Part shown: positions 35,601 through 42,868 of the stretch, one piece after another
Position numbering within the stretch: the first letter of the stretch is position 1
Layout of the letters: each line of letters opens with the position of its first letter
Source: an uncultured Clostridia bacterium
GTDB taxonomy: Bacteria > Bacillota > Clostridia > Christensenellales > Borkfalkiaceae
Assembly (NCBI GenBank): GCA_944367535.1
Contig: CALVWQ010000005.1
Coordinates: forward strand, 1-64,000
DNA length: 64,000 nt
Reading direction: 5' to 3'
Made by a program: the position numbers and the translations under genes
The notes under the pieces: generated by a model
Seen by the model: only the letters and a program-made list of their open reading frames with translations
What the model was told of the DNA's origin: nothing
Database searches by the model: none

Positions 35601-37315
35601 GTGGTCACTTCCATGGAAAAAACGTTGTCCGCATCGTATAAAGACGAACCGAACATATCCCTGCGCATATTGCCTATAATCGTACCGATATGCACGTTAT
35701 CGCCTATGTTTCTGCTCGTTTTTATCCACGCGGCAATCGTCTTCGGAGAAGCCTCGAAAACTTTTCCGAATGCGACGCCGTCGTTACCCGTAAAGTCTTT
35801 TCCGTCGGAATATAGCGAAGAACCGAAGCTCAAACCATTAAATGCTTCTTCCGCCGCGGTAAGCGTGTCGATGTTAGTTACTTTAACCTGCTCCGAGGAG
35901 GAAAGTTTTTCGTACTGCGCTCTTGCGAACGCTATCTGTTTTTCGCTGCCGACGGTCACGTTGCCGATACGTTCGATAGCGGTTATAACTCTGTTTGCCG
36001 AGTTTGCAACGCGAGGAATATACGCGCCGTAAACGAACGGATCTCCAAACGAGAACGTTCCCTCGTTTGCAGAAGAATCCGCCGCAAAATAGTATACATC
36101 GAGCCACGCCGCCTTTTCGAGATTGAAAGCGTTGGCGTCGTCGGTGAATTTATCGTAATCGGCGTTGTTGGCATCCCAGTCGAGAATTTCAAAAGACTCT
36201 ATCGGAATAATAACGTTTCCTATAAAGTTTGCGGGAACTTTTGCATAGCCTTTATTTAAGTTAAAAGTTTGTTTCATCAAGCCGGAAACTACGCTTCCGT
36301 CTTCGCTTTCGAGATAGTATTCGAGTTTTTCCGCCGCCGTCCACCATCTGCCATGATCGGCAACTGCCGCCGAAGCGCCCTCTTTTAGATCCGCACAAAC
36401 ACCCGTAGAAAACGCCGTTTCGTTCCTTACGGGAATCGCTACGTATTCCGCTCCGACGATATTATATCCCGCCGACCAGAAAGTATCGCGCTCCGCCATT
36501 CTTGTAGTTTTAAGCTCCTCGTTCGTAATTCTGAATTTGGAAACGGGGTTGTTCGCGTTAAGATTCGTAAATTTATCGAGTTTGGTAAAATTCGCGTCCG
36601 AAACGAAAAGCGCGTCCTCGTTTACCTCTCTGTATACTCTGAAATTTTCTATATACGAGCCCTGCATCGCGCGAAACGCCACACGGAAATTTTGAGGTAC
36701 GGCATATTCCGTTTGAGAGTTGTCCGTGCTTTCAAGCACCGTGTCGTCGATTATAAAGGTAGCCTTTCCTTCTCTTATAGCGACTACCACCTTATGAGGC
36801 GCGTCGACCGCGATATTCTGCTTTACGTTGCCTACCCACGCCTCCGCGCCTACGTTGTTCGCAAAGTACGAAGAGGTCGCGCCAACTCTCATTTTAATGC
36901 CGATGGCTTCTATACCGGCTACGTTATGCGTGGTAACGTCTTTATCCGCAAGCACGAAATCGAAAAAGTCGTTCGCGTTCGCTTCGTCCATATATCCGCT
37001 GCTGCTCGAACCGTACATATCGAATTCCACGTAGGTAACGTAAGCGTCTTTGAAAGAAGAAATATCGAACGAATCCTTCGTAACCATCGTCGAGTAGTTT
37101 TTGGCGTGGAATTTTCCGTCGGAAATCGTCCACGCGCCGTTACCGCTCTCGTAAATGAAGTTGTTTGCATCGGAAGGGCTGTTAAAGTCCACCGATATAC
37201 CGAACTCCCCTTCCGCTTCGACGAGCGTTTTGGTAAACGCGAATATTATCGCCGCCATAAAGCACAGAACCGCCGCAACCAAAAGCGCGGTTATAGTTTT
37301 AATTTTTTTCGTCAT
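32636..37315 (-). CDS. Giant secreted metallophosphoesterase with LamG, FIVAR-like, repeat and GASIR modules
   Basis: 1559 residues. Signal peptide 1-34. LamG-like domain (38-228), second sandwich (240-435), short helical FIVAR-like segment (440-495: ITAIERIGNVTVGSEKQ and YEKLSSSEQVKVTNIDTL), LamG_3 domain (500-690), then calcineurin-type phosphoesterase (738-1040) with GDTQ (746-749), GDLTD (797-801), GNHD (838-841), HVY and CGHADG (962-967), i.e. all metal-site motifs. After a sandwich come two short GY-type repeats (1285-1385; HVFVGYKIDGELYPAGYA is the second) and a C-terminal GASIR module (1392-1559). Probably removes phosphate from a surface or dietary polymer. Start overlaps the end of the next upstream gene by 17 bp. 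Confidence 0.75.
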   Translation of the reverse strand: MTKKIKTITALLVAAVLCFMAAIIFAFTKTLVEAEGEFGISVDFNSPSDANNFIYESGNGAWTISDGKFHAKNYSTMVTKDSFDISSFKDAYVTYVEFDMYGSSSSGYMDEANANDFFDFVLADKDVTTHNVAGIEAIGIKMRVGATSSYFANNVGAEAWVGNVKQNIAVDAPHKVVVAIREGKATFIIDDTVLESTDNSQTEYAVPQNFRVAFRAMQGSYIENFRVYREVNEDALFVSDANFTKLDKFTNLNANNPVSKFRITNEELKTTRMAERDTFWSAGYNIVGAEYVAIPVRNETAFSTGVCADLKEGASAAVADHGRWWTAAEKLEYYLESEDGSVVSGLMKQTFNLNKGYAKVPANFIGNVIIPIESFEILDWDANNADYDKFTDDANAFNLEKAAWLDVYYFAADSSANEGTFSFGDPFVYGAYIPRVANSANRVITAIERIGNVTVGSEKQIAFARAQYEKLSSSEQVKVTNIDTLTAAEEAFNGLSFGSSLYSDGKDFTGNDGVAFGKVFEASPKTIAAWIKTSRNIGDNVHIGTIIGNMRRDMFGSSLYDADNVFSMEVTTNGNPKLEWRVSRTEKAVFIVKNVDVRTGRWLNVAFTVNAAAGEISCYVNGELAAKKTGISGKALADISFSKPVMIGSDYTDEEILALSFTPDFNGYIAQARVYSDILTAAEIKDIANGGKRGGTLGAVDFISGEKGDYYDYAGENAKDAFGWRSIDKEELAAKDGEFTLAVMGDTQMLLSTAKDRNGNVIYNEDYIDEDNLLYKNARWLVENKNMLNLQLVAHMGDLTDFMNYPEWETKGVRELEKGLSYMDYLTEGGVRFAINRGNHDGGFTAERLAKWDSAYSAEKYGAIADGRLNEMRNAYYRFEVGGIKYMLVVLDLEPTDEDLVWAKNVIDANADTRVIISTHVYMTRKAELNSSNMGNPATNNSGAKIWEKLVNVCPNVVMVLCGHADGVDIIRNEFVRADGSKVLTFMIDSSAMEFTGSRQTGVMAFMRFAADGKTVSVNYYSPSEGKLFRSVNQFTVELDESAFCGAEKPETDEREIYLLPDIKPYATTADDGTIYDDRKDLYWQPHGQRIGTGWAIKAVTLDVDKTGIFEFADGASFVADEDYFIGLYLTKATDGTTRKIYPSGGEFASFVANEEFKFNSLGKFNVNEGDKITLIFYAVKETWCGRSLENYGGKVTANGETLAEYSLVWKKKDALAAILKAGYNGKNYDGTPSEIKNYNGFTFGYYFPKSADFSGYYVNTLTIREEDGTTLYTIKACKENGVLPAIRKEGCTFIGYDIGGTHYAAGDTVDGTNVAIAKFAKNSVIIYDNYGDVAIKSESAITGALPELFKSGHVFVGYKIDGELYPAGYAADTLAGKSVTAVFARFTTFNGASIRINSPKGIRFTNFIDENAVSVIGEENLRLGTILAHSADIAVEGKTDLSLLTLENLESRNLKALYKTVCSKDGKFLTFNAAVVGVANAAVKFAARGFMTITYADETEKTLYAGVTDNERSVSDVAKAALENVCAVRTDLYATQTGNGYSAFTEEILAEINALANA

Positions 37316-39356
37316 TTTTCATCCTCCTTACTGTTTTTTTGGTTATAACGACAATCGTTACGAACGCAGCAGCAAACACCGCCGTCAACGCCCCTAATAT
37401 TATCGCGATAACAACCTTCGTGCGGTCGGGCGTTTCCTTTGCCGATCCCGCAAGTTCTTCCGGCAGCTTCGGCTCGTTGCCGATCGTCACGCCGCCGTAG
37501 GATATATCTCCTCTTCCGTCGGGAAATTTAAGCGACTCGGCTTTATTATTTATTGAAAGCGATTGTATCTTCGTATCCGTCGAAGTCGATTGTACGGTAA
37601 GATATCCCGCCTCCGCGTTTACGGCGACGTTCTTAAAAATAACTTCGTTATCTATCGCTACCGAAACACGACCGTCCTTGATTACGATTTTGACCGAATG
37701 TATTTGTCCGTCGAAAAAGTTCCTGACGGAACTGTCCACTGTCGTTTCAAACGGGTTACCGAACCAGTAACTTATGTTAAACTGCACGCTCTGCGGTTTA
37801 TACAAGTGCAACGTTACGCCCGAACTCGGTACTACTCCCCCGCTCGACTTTTCTTTCACCAGCCCTACGTTAAACTGAGAGCCGTTTCCGTCCTCTTTTG
37901 CGGAGAAATCGAATTTTATAGTCTTTTCTCCGCCGAGCGGAATTATTTCGGAGTATTGCGCGGTTGCCCACGGGCTTGCGGGAGAAAAAGCCCCGTCCTT
38001 CGCAATCCAGCCGCCGTTGCCGCACGCAACGAACCCGTTATCGTCCCGAAATTCCGTTTCAAACTCTTCGAAATCCGCGTACGGAGCGGGAGCGGTATAG
38101 GCTACGTCGCTTTCACTTACGGTAAAGTTGTCTATGCAACTCATCGTTTCGGTACTCTGAAACGCGAGATAAACCTCTTTTTCGCTTACGGGAATATCGA
38201 ATTCCGTTCTGCCGTCCGCGAAGGTAATAATAGTTCCGTCAATATAATACGAAACTTTTCCCTCGCCTACTTTGATTTTAAGATTATGTTCTTTGCCGTC
38301 GTCCCAGGAAAAAAAACAGTCCGCAAGCCACTTGTTGCGAGAAAGACTTTCGTTGGCGGTGATAACGGGCGTTTCTCCGGAATAGTATGCGTGTATTCCG
38401 AATCCGTCCTGCGAATCGAAGTCGGGCAAAAACGCCACATTGAACTGTGATTCGGCTTTATTTTTATTGTTTATCGCCGCAAAGAAATCAAAGGCGATAT
38501 AGGTGGTCTTTTCAAGGTTTATCGGCTGAATGGTTTTAACCGTCGCCCACGACGCCGCAGGATAAAATTTCCCGCCGTCCGCGCGCCAGCCCGCAGATTC
38601 AAATTCGGGCTCAAAATACTGATTAGGCGCAACATCCGAAAAGTCTACGAACAGCTCCGTGTACTCGTTACTCGGCTGAACGGGCGCAACGTACGGTATA
38701 TCCGTTGCGGATACGATAAAGTTGTCTATATAACTCCTTTCGCTCGCCGCGCGGAATACTATTTCCGCTTTACCCGAAAGCGTTTCTATATCGAGAGGAA
38801 AACTCGTAACCGCCCCGCCGTTAAAAGCAAGCGGCGTTTCGCTTCCGTCCATATAGAACGAGATAAAAGAATCGGCGATTTTGATTTTAAGATTATGCGC
38901 TCTGCCGTCTGCAAAGTTCCCCATGTAATCGCCTAGCCACTCGTTTTGGTCAAGGTTTTTGTTCACGGTAAACACCCCGCCAACATTCGAATACAGGTGC
39001 GCGCCTATTCCGCGCCACGAAGTATTGAGATTTTCGGTAAAAAATACGTCGAACGGAAAAGCGTCCGTGCAAAAATCGAAAGATATAAACCGCGTTGCGC
39101 CGAGATCGATTGTGTTTTTTGTTTTGGTTATCGCGCCGCTTTGCTTCGGACGATAAACTCCGTTCTCGGCTATCCAGCCGCCGAACGAATGCTCCGCAAA
39201 CGCTCCGCCGTCGTTCTCGTCGAAGTCGAGGCGTAACTCGACAATACTTTCCGCAAAAACCGTTCTTAAGCCCGTAAACGCCGCAAAAAACAACGCCGCC
39301 GCAAGCAAAACGAAAAGTATTGCGCCCGCCCATTTTCTGTTTACTCCCGTCATTCT
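37299..39356 (-). CDS. Membrane-anchored protein with three LamG-like domains
   Basis: About 685 residues from the ATG at 39356, chosen because GGAGGGAGG lies 6-14 nt upstream; the frame is open 26 codons further but that extension overlaps the solute-binding protein gene. Signal peptide 1-35. Three related sandwich domains (about 36-215, 230-412, 430-600), each with the pattern FxxGGW/W..A..., FDF, NLKIKI/VKIVI and a final SYIDNFIVS-type strand. A C-terminal hydrophobic helix (KVVIAIILGALTAVFAAAFV) and a basic tail (TKKTVRRMKNDEKN) anchor it in the membrane. No catalytic motif. Likely glycan-capture protein on the surface. The same domain family occurs in the proteins at 26219 and 32636. Confidence 0.72.
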   Translation of the reverse strand, partial: RMTGVNRKWAGAILFVLLAAALFFAAFTGLRTVFAESIVELRLDFDENDGGAFAEHSFGGWIAENGVYRPKQSGAITKTKNTIDLGATRFISFDFCTDAFPFDVFFTENLNTSWRGIGAHLYSNVGGVFTVNKNLDQNEWLGDYMGNFADGRAHNLKIKIADSFISFYMDGSETPLAFNGGAVTSFPLDIETLSGKAEIVFRAASERSYIDNFIVSATDIPYVAPVQPSNEYTELFVDFSDVAPNQYFEPEFESAGWRADGGKFYPAASWATVKTIQPINLEKTTYIAFDFFAAINNKNKAESQFNVAFLPDFDSQDGFGIHAYYSGETPVITANESLSRNKWLADCFFSWDDGKEHNLKIKVGEGKVSYYIDGTIITFADGRTEFDIPVSEKEVYLAFQSTETMSCIDNFTVSESDVAYTAPAPYADFEEFETEFRDDNGFVACGNGGWIAKDGAFSPASPWATAQYSEIIPLGGEKTIKFDFSAKEDGNGSQFNVGLVKEKSSGGVVPSSGVTLHLYKPQSVQFNISYWFGNPFETTVDSSVRNFFDGQIHSVKIVIKDGRVSVAIDNEVIFKNVAVNAEAGYLTVQSTSTDTKIQSLSINNKAESLKFPDGRGDISYGGVTIGNEPKLPEELAGSAKETPDRTKVVIAIILGALTAVFAAAFVTIVVITKKTVRRMKNDEKN

Positions 39357-39375
39357 GTCCTCCCTCCTGTCAAGC

Positions 39376-40935
39376 TTATTTTTCGGCGAGGAATTCGTCG
39401 AATTTCGCCTGTTTTTCCGCAAGTATTTTGTCAAGACCGTTGGTTTTTAATTTTTCGTTAAGACCGTTGACAAACTCTTCTGCGGTAATTCCGCTGCGGA
39501 ACGTACCGTTCAGAAGTTGTTTTATTGCAATATCTATTTCTCTGCCGCAATCGGACTGATATTTCGCAACCGATTTGCTCGGAACGAACGCAAAGCCGTT
39601 ACCGACGGATACGAACGCCTCTCTGTTGATTTTTCTTATCTGTTCCGCCATATCCGCCGGCTGATAAATTTTTCTGTAAGCGTTGAACATCGTGGGAAAA
39701 GCCCAGTCCGAATAAATACTGTAACCGTTTCCGGGAATGTACTCTATATAATCGTACTCTTCCATAACGCCTTCTGCGTTTTCCATTTCGCCCTTCGTCC
39801 AGTTGTATTCCGCCCTTTCTTCGCCCATCGCAAGAAGGTTGTAAAGAGTTTTATCCGTATACAAAAGGTTTAAAAGTTTAAGGCATTTATCCGTGTTTTT
39901 ACTGTTTACGCTTATCGCCGTAACCGAAGAGGTAACGTTGTTTGTAGTAAGCATAGGCGTCCCGAAACGGAACAACTCGAACTCTCTGCCTACCTGCGTA
40001 TATAAATCCGATTCGCACCCCGGCTGATACGTTCCCGTAAGCCTTACGCGCTGATTTTCGGTTATATCCACCGTTTTTCCGTCCGGAATATATCCTTTTT
40101 CGTGCATGGACATGCAGAACGTCACAAACTCTTTGAACTCTTCCGTTTCGTACTGATTTATAACCGCAGAAACATTTTCTTTCGCGCGGGCGCGAATAAC
40201 GCCGGGGTATGCGGAAGACGTGCCGAGACTGTCGAAAGAATAGTTCTGCATAAAGATATCGTCGTAAGCGTTTCCGAGAATAAGCGTGCTTTGCGGAACT
40301 TTGCCGTTCGGCGAAATTTCGGGGTTGCCCTTTATATATTCCATCGCTTTATTGATGACCTCTATATAAGTAACGCCGTTTTCGTCTATGTTTTTCTGCG
40401 AAAGGTCGTATCCGCCGTCACGCAGAGCCTTTACCACCTCTTTGTCTATCGCAACGCCCGTACTCCGCGCAAAAATCTGTTCGTTTACCACGCCGTAAAT
40501 TTTGCCGTTTACCTTTGCTGCCTGCCACACGTCCGCCGAAAGCGAATTGTAAATATCGGGTGCGTATTTCGGCAGATCGTCCGTTATATCCTTAAAATAC
40601 CCCTCACTCGCGCGGAGAGAATACGGATTGCCGGTTAACAGCGAACCGATATAACACATATCGAAATACTCGTTGGTATTAAGCATTAATCCGAGTTTTG
40701 TAGAATATTCGGTATACGGAAGATAGTTAAGCTCCACGTGAAAACCGAGTTTTTCGTAAACGTACTCGTCAACTTTGTTTTTTATGCGAACCGCCCCGTC
40801 AAGGCTGCCGCCGCCCGTATATACTATATACCGCACGGTATCGGAAGAACCGCTCCCGCCGGAACAAGCCGCCATTCCGAGCACCCCGCTCGCCGCAATA
40901 AGTCCGGCGATAATCACCGCAGCTAATCTTTTCAT
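39376..40935 (-). CDS. ABC transporter solute-binding lipoprotein (LplA-like)
   Basis: 519 residues, lipobox GMAAC (near residue 24). Follows large CUT1 binding proteins of the LplA/YtcQ type: KLGFHVELNYLPYTEYSTKL and a C-terminal segment ending LKTNGLDKILAEKQAKFDEF. Collects an oligosaccharide for the permeases encoded 59 bp upstream. Different in sequence from the binding protein at 14714, so the two loci probably import different compounds. Confidence 0.85.
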   Translation of the reverse strand: MKRLAAVIIAGLIAASGVLGMAACSGGSGSSDTVRYIVYTGGGSLDGAVRIKNKVDEYVYEKLGFHVELNYLPYTEYSTKLGLMLNTNEYFDMCYIGSLLTGNPYSLRASEGYFKDITDDLPKYAPDIYNSLSADVWQAAKVNGKIYGVVNEQIFARSTGVAIDKEVVKALRDGGYDLSQKNIDENGVTYIEVINKAMEYIKGNPEISPNGKVPQSTLILGNAYDDIFMQNYSFDSLGTSSAYPGVIRARAKENVSAVINQYETEEFKEFVTFCMSMHEKGYIPDGKTVDITENQRVRLTGTYQPGCESDLYTQVGREFELFRFGTPMLTTNNVTSSVTAISVNSKNTDKCLKLLNLLYTDKTLYNLLAMGEERAEYNWTKGEMENAEGVMEEYDYIEYIPGNGYSIYSDWAFPTMFNAYRKIYQPADMAEQIRKINREAFVSVGNGFAFVPSKSVAKYQSDCGREIDIAIKQLLNGTFRSGITAEEFVNGLNEKLKTNGLDKILAEKQAKFDEFLAEK

Positions 40936-40994
40936 TGTAGTATCCTCCTGAAATGTGTTTGTATCGGGAATTTTTCCCGTAATTTTTTGTTGTA

Positions 40995-41876
40995 TCAGCC
41001 CTTAACCGCCCCGACGGTCATTCCTTTTACGATATACTTCTGAAGAGCCATAAACACGCCCATTATGGGGAGTGTTCCGAGTATACATGTCGCCATAACT
41101 ATAGAATCGGAACTTTGATTTCCCGCAAGCTGACCAAGGTTTTTCTTCCATTCCTGCGCCTGCTGAACGAGGTTTATCATAAGCATCTGTACGTTCCACA
41201 TACGATTGTCGTCTACGTAAAGATACGCCGTCCCCCAATCATTCCAGTAAGACAAAGCAACGAGAATAGAACAGGTTGCGAGCGCGGGAAGAGAAAGCGG
41301 CACGGTAATCGTTAAAAATTCGCGAAACGCGGAACAGCCGTCCATCTTTGCGCTTTCGCCTATTTCTTTGGGGATATCGGAAAAAAACGTGCGTAAAAGG
41401 ATAATATAAAAAGTCATTCCGATTTGCGGAATTATCATAACCGCAAAGGTGTTCTTCCATTTAAGGTACTGCGTTATAAGGATATAGGTCGGCACCATTC
41501 CCGGCGAAAAAAGCATGGTTATCAAAAGCATTATCGTCACCGCGTTTTTAAACTTAAAATGCGGTTTTGATAAGGGATACGCAATCAACGCCGTTAAAAA
41601 CACGTTAATAAGAGTTCCTCCGCCCGTCACCACGATACTTACCCCGTAAGCGCGTAACAGCGGATTTACGTTGGCAAACACCACTTTATACGCGTTAATG
41701 CTCCAGTCTTTTACGAACAGAGTATAACCGTAATTTTGCAAGGCTTCGTCCGAAGAAAAAGACGCCGAAATCATTATCACGAGAGGAACAAGACAAAACA
41801 GCGCGAAAAGAACCATCCATAAAACATTGAAAAAATCGAAGGCAAAAGACGCGCCTATTTTATTTTTGCTTTTCAT
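40995..41876 (-). CDS. Carbohydrate ABC transporter permease (LplC/YtcP-like)
   Basis: 293 residues with about six spans, first near VLWMVLFALFCLVPLVIMI. EAA loop: EIGESAKMDGCSAFREFLTI. The C-terminus IVKGMTVGAVKG is characteristic of the LplC/YtcP branch, which works with LplB-type permeases and LplA-type binding proteins. Starts 14 bp after the upstream permease. No ATPase gene nearby. Confidence 0.88.
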   Translation of the reverse strand: MKSKNKIGASFAFDFFNVLWMVLFALFCLVPLVIMISASFSSDEALQNYGYTLFVKDWSINAYKVVFANVNPLLRAYGVSIVVTGGGTLINVFLTALIAYPLSKPHFKFKNAVTIMLLITMLFSPGMVPTYILITQYLKWKNTFAVMIIPQIGMTFYIILLRTFFSDIPKEIGESAKMDGCSAFREFLTITVPLSLPALATCSILVALSYWNDWGTAYLYVDDNRMWNVQMLMINLVQQAQEWKKNLGQLAGNQSSDSIVMATCILGTLPIMGVFMALQKYIVKGMTVGAVKG

Positions 41877-41890
41877 TCTCTTTCGCCCCC

Positions 41891-42841
41891 TTAAATAAAC
41901 GCCGAATCTTTGTCTATTTTTTTGACTATTTTGTTAGACAGCAGCAACACCACCATACCCACGACTGACTGAACCAAACCTATCGCAGTACCCGCGCTGT
42001 AATCCGTTTCCCTTATTGAAAGTTGATAAATATAGGTATCAAGCACTTCTGTAGTTTCCAAAAGCGCACGATCCGAATCGTTTTTAGGGATAAACCAGAA
42101 CAAGCCGAAGTCCGAACGGAATATTCCGCCGAGCGACATAATAAGAAGTATTGCGATGATTTTTCTTAAATGCGGCAAAGATATATACCACATTCTCTGT
42201 CCTCTGTTCGCGCCGTCGAGTTCCGCCGCCTCGAAAAGTTCGGTGTCCATTCCGCTCAAACTCGCGTAGTCCATAATAAGCGCGTAGCCCTGGCCTTTCC
42301 AAATATTGCAGATAAGCAAAATCCACGGCCATGCGTGCGCGTTGGAAGCGTCGTAAAACTTTATCGTTTCGAGATTCAGGCTCGAAAGCACGGAGTTTAT
42401 CAATCCGTTAGAACCGAGTATCCCCTCCACGCAATACTGCGCCACCGTCCACGAAATAAGGTAAGGTATAAAGTATATCGTCTGAAAAAACTTGGTCGCA
42501 AACCTGTTTTTCATTTCGAACATAAGCATTGCCATGAGCGCGGTGGTCGGCGTTCCCACGATAATGAACAAAAAGTTGAGCGCAATCGTGTTGCGAATAA
42601 CGTGCCAGATTATTTCCGTTCTGAAAAAATATTCAAAATTCTTAAACCATACCCATTCGCTGCCGAATATGCCCTGAAAACCTTTATAGTTTTCAAACGC
42701 CATAACGATCCATAAGAGGGGCAGTATTGAAAATATAAGAGTTTTTATTACGACGGGCAAACACATAAGAACGTAGGAAACGTTTTCTTTTGCGTAAAGA
42801 TCCCTCGTCTTTTTCTCTTTCGGCGCTGTTTTTTTCGTCAT
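41891..42841 (-). CDS. Carbohydrate ABC transporter permease (LplB/YtcO-like)
   Basis: 316 residues, basic start (MTKKTAPKEKKTRD), about six spans, EAA loop LFEAAELDGANRGQRMWYIS, end SNKIVKKIDKDSAFI. Sequences such as FENYKGFQGIFGSEWVWFKN are typical of the LplB branch of CUT1 importers. Together with the next two genes it forms the second oligosaccharide importer of the window. Begins 27 bp after the beta-helix gene. Confidence 0.88.
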   Translation of the reverse strand: MTKKTAPKEKKTRDLYAKENVSYVLMCLPVVIKTLIFSILPLLWIVMAFENYKGFQGIFGSEWVWFKNFEYFFRTEIIWHVIRNTIALNFLFIIVGTPTTALMAMLMFEMKNRFATKFFQTIYFIPYLISWTVAQYCVEGILGSNGLINSVLSSLNLETIKFYDASNAHAWPWILLICNIWKGQGYALIMDYASLSGMDTELFEAAELDGANRGQRMWYISLPHLRKIIAILLIMSLGGIFRSDFGLFWFIPKNDSDRALLETTEVLDTYIYQLSIRETDYSAGTAIGLVQSVVGMVVLLLSNKIVKKIDKDSAFI

Positions 42842-42868
42842 TTTGTCTCCTTAAACCGTCTCAATCTT

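Noticed and set aside
39357..39434. 26-codon N-terminal extension of the LamG-like protein
   Set aside because: Overlaps the solute-binding protein gene; the ATG at 39356 has a strong ribosome-binding site and is followed by a signal peptide.
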